Shown here: in pieces, positions 63,218 to 64,000 of the stretch | Layout: each line of letters begins with the position of its first letter | How positions within the stretch are numbered: the stretch's first letter is position 1 | The notes under the pieces: model-generated | What the model saw: only the letters and a program-made list of their open reading frames with translations | Told to the model about the DNA's origin: nothing | The model's database searches: none | DNA from: Clostridiales bacterium | Lineage (GTDB): Bacteria; Bacillota; Clostridia; Oscillospirales; Acutalibacteraceae | Assembly (NCBI GenBank): GCA_021199275.1 | Contig: JAJQIJ010000021.1 | Location: 1-64,000 of the forward strand | Direction of reading: 5' to 3' | DNA: 64,000 bases | Position numbers and translations under genes: made by a program

Positions 63218-63643
63218 TCAATTTTCTACGGTTATACCCATGCTGCGGGCAGTGCCTGCTATCATGCTCATGGCAGCTTCAACAGACGCTGCGTTAAGGT
63301 CAGGCATCTTGGTTTCGGCAATCTGCCTTATCTGTTCGGTTGTAATTGTTGCAACCTTGTCCTTGTTAGGAACGCCTGACGCTTTTTCAATGCCACAGGC
63401 TTTCTTTATAAGAACTGCAGCGGGCGGAGTCTTTGTTACGAAAGTAAATGAACGGTCGTCATAAACGGTGATAACAACCGGAATGATAAGACCCGCGTCA
63501 TTTTTAGTCCTGTCGTTAAATTCTTTTGTAAAGGACATAATGTTGAGCCCATGCTGGCCAAGCGCCGGGCCCACCGGCGGTGCCGGCGTTGCTTTCCCTG
63601 CGGGAATTTGCAGCTTAATATAAGCTATAGGTTTCTGTGCCAT
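63218..63643 (-). CDS. rplK: 50S ribosomal protein L11
   Basis: 141 residues from ATG 63643 (AGGAGG upstream). [37 protein letters not shown] is the N-terminal thiostrepton-site domain, and [22 protein letters not shown] plus [20 protein letters not shown] the rRNA-binding C-terminal domain. Confidence 0.97.
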   Translation of the reverse strand: MAQKPIAYIKLQIPAGKATPAPPVGPALGQHGLNIMSFTKEFNDRTKNDAGLIIPVVITVYDDRSFTFVTKTPPAAVLIKKACGIEKASGVPNKDKVATITTEQIRQIAETKMPDLNAASVEAAMSMIAGTARSMGITVEN

Positions 63644-63783
63644 AGTTAATTTCCTCCTAAAAATGTGGTTCGGCGGGTTTCCCCTCCCACCTACCGCCGC
63701 AGCGGCAAATTTGCATAAATGCAAAATCAGCAAATTAATTTTTCAGCCTGAAAGCGCTTAATTAAAACAGCTTTAAAAGCATT

Positions 63784-64000
63784 TTATTCTTCGCTTACTT
63801 TTTCAAGCTGGTCAAGCTCAAATTCAACTGACGTTTCACGCCCAAACATTGAAATTGTAACCTGAACGTTGTTGTTTTCAATATCAACCATATCAACGGT
63901 GCCGGAAAACCCTTCAAGCGGGCCGTCGATAACTTCAACAGTGTCTCCCACGGCATAAGCCGCTTCAATAACGCATTTTTCCACGCCGAGCTCGCGAACT
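63784..64000 (-). CDS. nusG: Transcription antitermination protein NusG, C-terminal part (cut by window end)
   Basis: Frame open to the right edge; 71 residues seen. VRELGVEKC ends the NGN region and AYAVGDTVEVIDGPLEGFSGTVDMVDIENNNVQVTISMFGRETSVEFELDQLEKV is the KOW domain that contacts ribosomal S10 or Rho. Order nusG-rplK-rplA-rplJ-rplL is the normal bacterial one. The GTG at 63984 is internal. Confidence 0.95.
   Translation of the reverse strand, partial: VRELGVEKCVIEAAYAVGDTVEVIDGPLEGFSGTVDMVDIENNNVQVTISMFGRETSVEFELDQLEKVSEE

Overview
The window looks like chromosome from an anaerobic, spore-forming member of Clostridia (Bacillota), probably an Oscillospiraceae-like gut organism. The evidence is a sigma-G sporulation factor, a SCIFF ranthipeptide locus, DUF4364, DUF1858, DUF3793 and YdbC/PC4 genes, a PerR-reverse rubrerythrin peroxide-defence operon, acetate and lactate fermentation genes, and several carbohydrate-active enzymes. 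No tRNA or rRNA gene and no CRISPR array was seen.

Layout. Positions 1-2770 are the end of a mobile element: a truncated large serine recombinase, a small XRE regulator, a small orphan, a MmcQ/YjbR protein and a flavodoxin. 2772-3747 is a decay zone with a cytosine methyltransferase remnant, a structured dispersed repeat and a promoter-plus-hairpin module. 3748-14198 holds a membrane PIG-L deacetylase, perR-rbr, a flavin reductase and a minus-strand surface cluster (GH51 arabinofuranosidase and two EEP-domain paralogues). 14382-25115 holds DUF4364, then a plus-strand housekeeping operon (DUF1858-trmK-nif3-rqcH-ispD-ispF-PLP decarboxylase), the SCIFF precursor and its radical SAM maturase, a CoA-transferase and a catalytic-domain-only E2 acyltransferase. 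25243-32267 is minus strand: pyruvate kinase, then a tight five-gene cluster of two SCP2-like proteins around a class III aminotransferase and a split transketolase. 32646-36159 holds an iron-regulated flavodoxin with DUF3793, a GH5 enzyme and sigG. 36237-42393 holds ldh, a PRTase, HIT, alaS, a PC4-like protein and ackA. 42630-52992 holds tmcAL, the minus-strand lacZ-comEC-holA-rnmV run, then a FemX-like transferase and an alanine racemase-like gene. 53000-58560 is an AT-rich island with an ABC exporter (one ATPase, four permeases), a small secreted protein, a recombinase remnant and repeats. 58554-61058 holds a dual-specificity-type phosphatase and a GH13 glucosidase. 61235-64000 is the ribosomal block nusG-rplK-rplA-[L10 leader]-rplJ-rplL on the minus strand.

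Main points of interest: (1) the SCIFF precursor lacks both residues (positions 32 and 37) that I recall forming the thioether in the characterised family member, though its maturase looks intact; (2) the SCP2/aminotransferase/transketolase operon, whose function I cannot assign; (3) a dispersed repeat of about 130 bp with three hairpins whose stems covary between copies, sometimes supplying stop codons of adjacent genes; (4) two 274-bp MITE-like elements in inverted orientation, one apparently inserted inside a copy of that repeat; (5) a duplicated promoter-hairpin module bordering the two mobile regions; (6) an attenuator-like leader directly in front of ldh. All family assignments come from reading motifs; no database search was possible.
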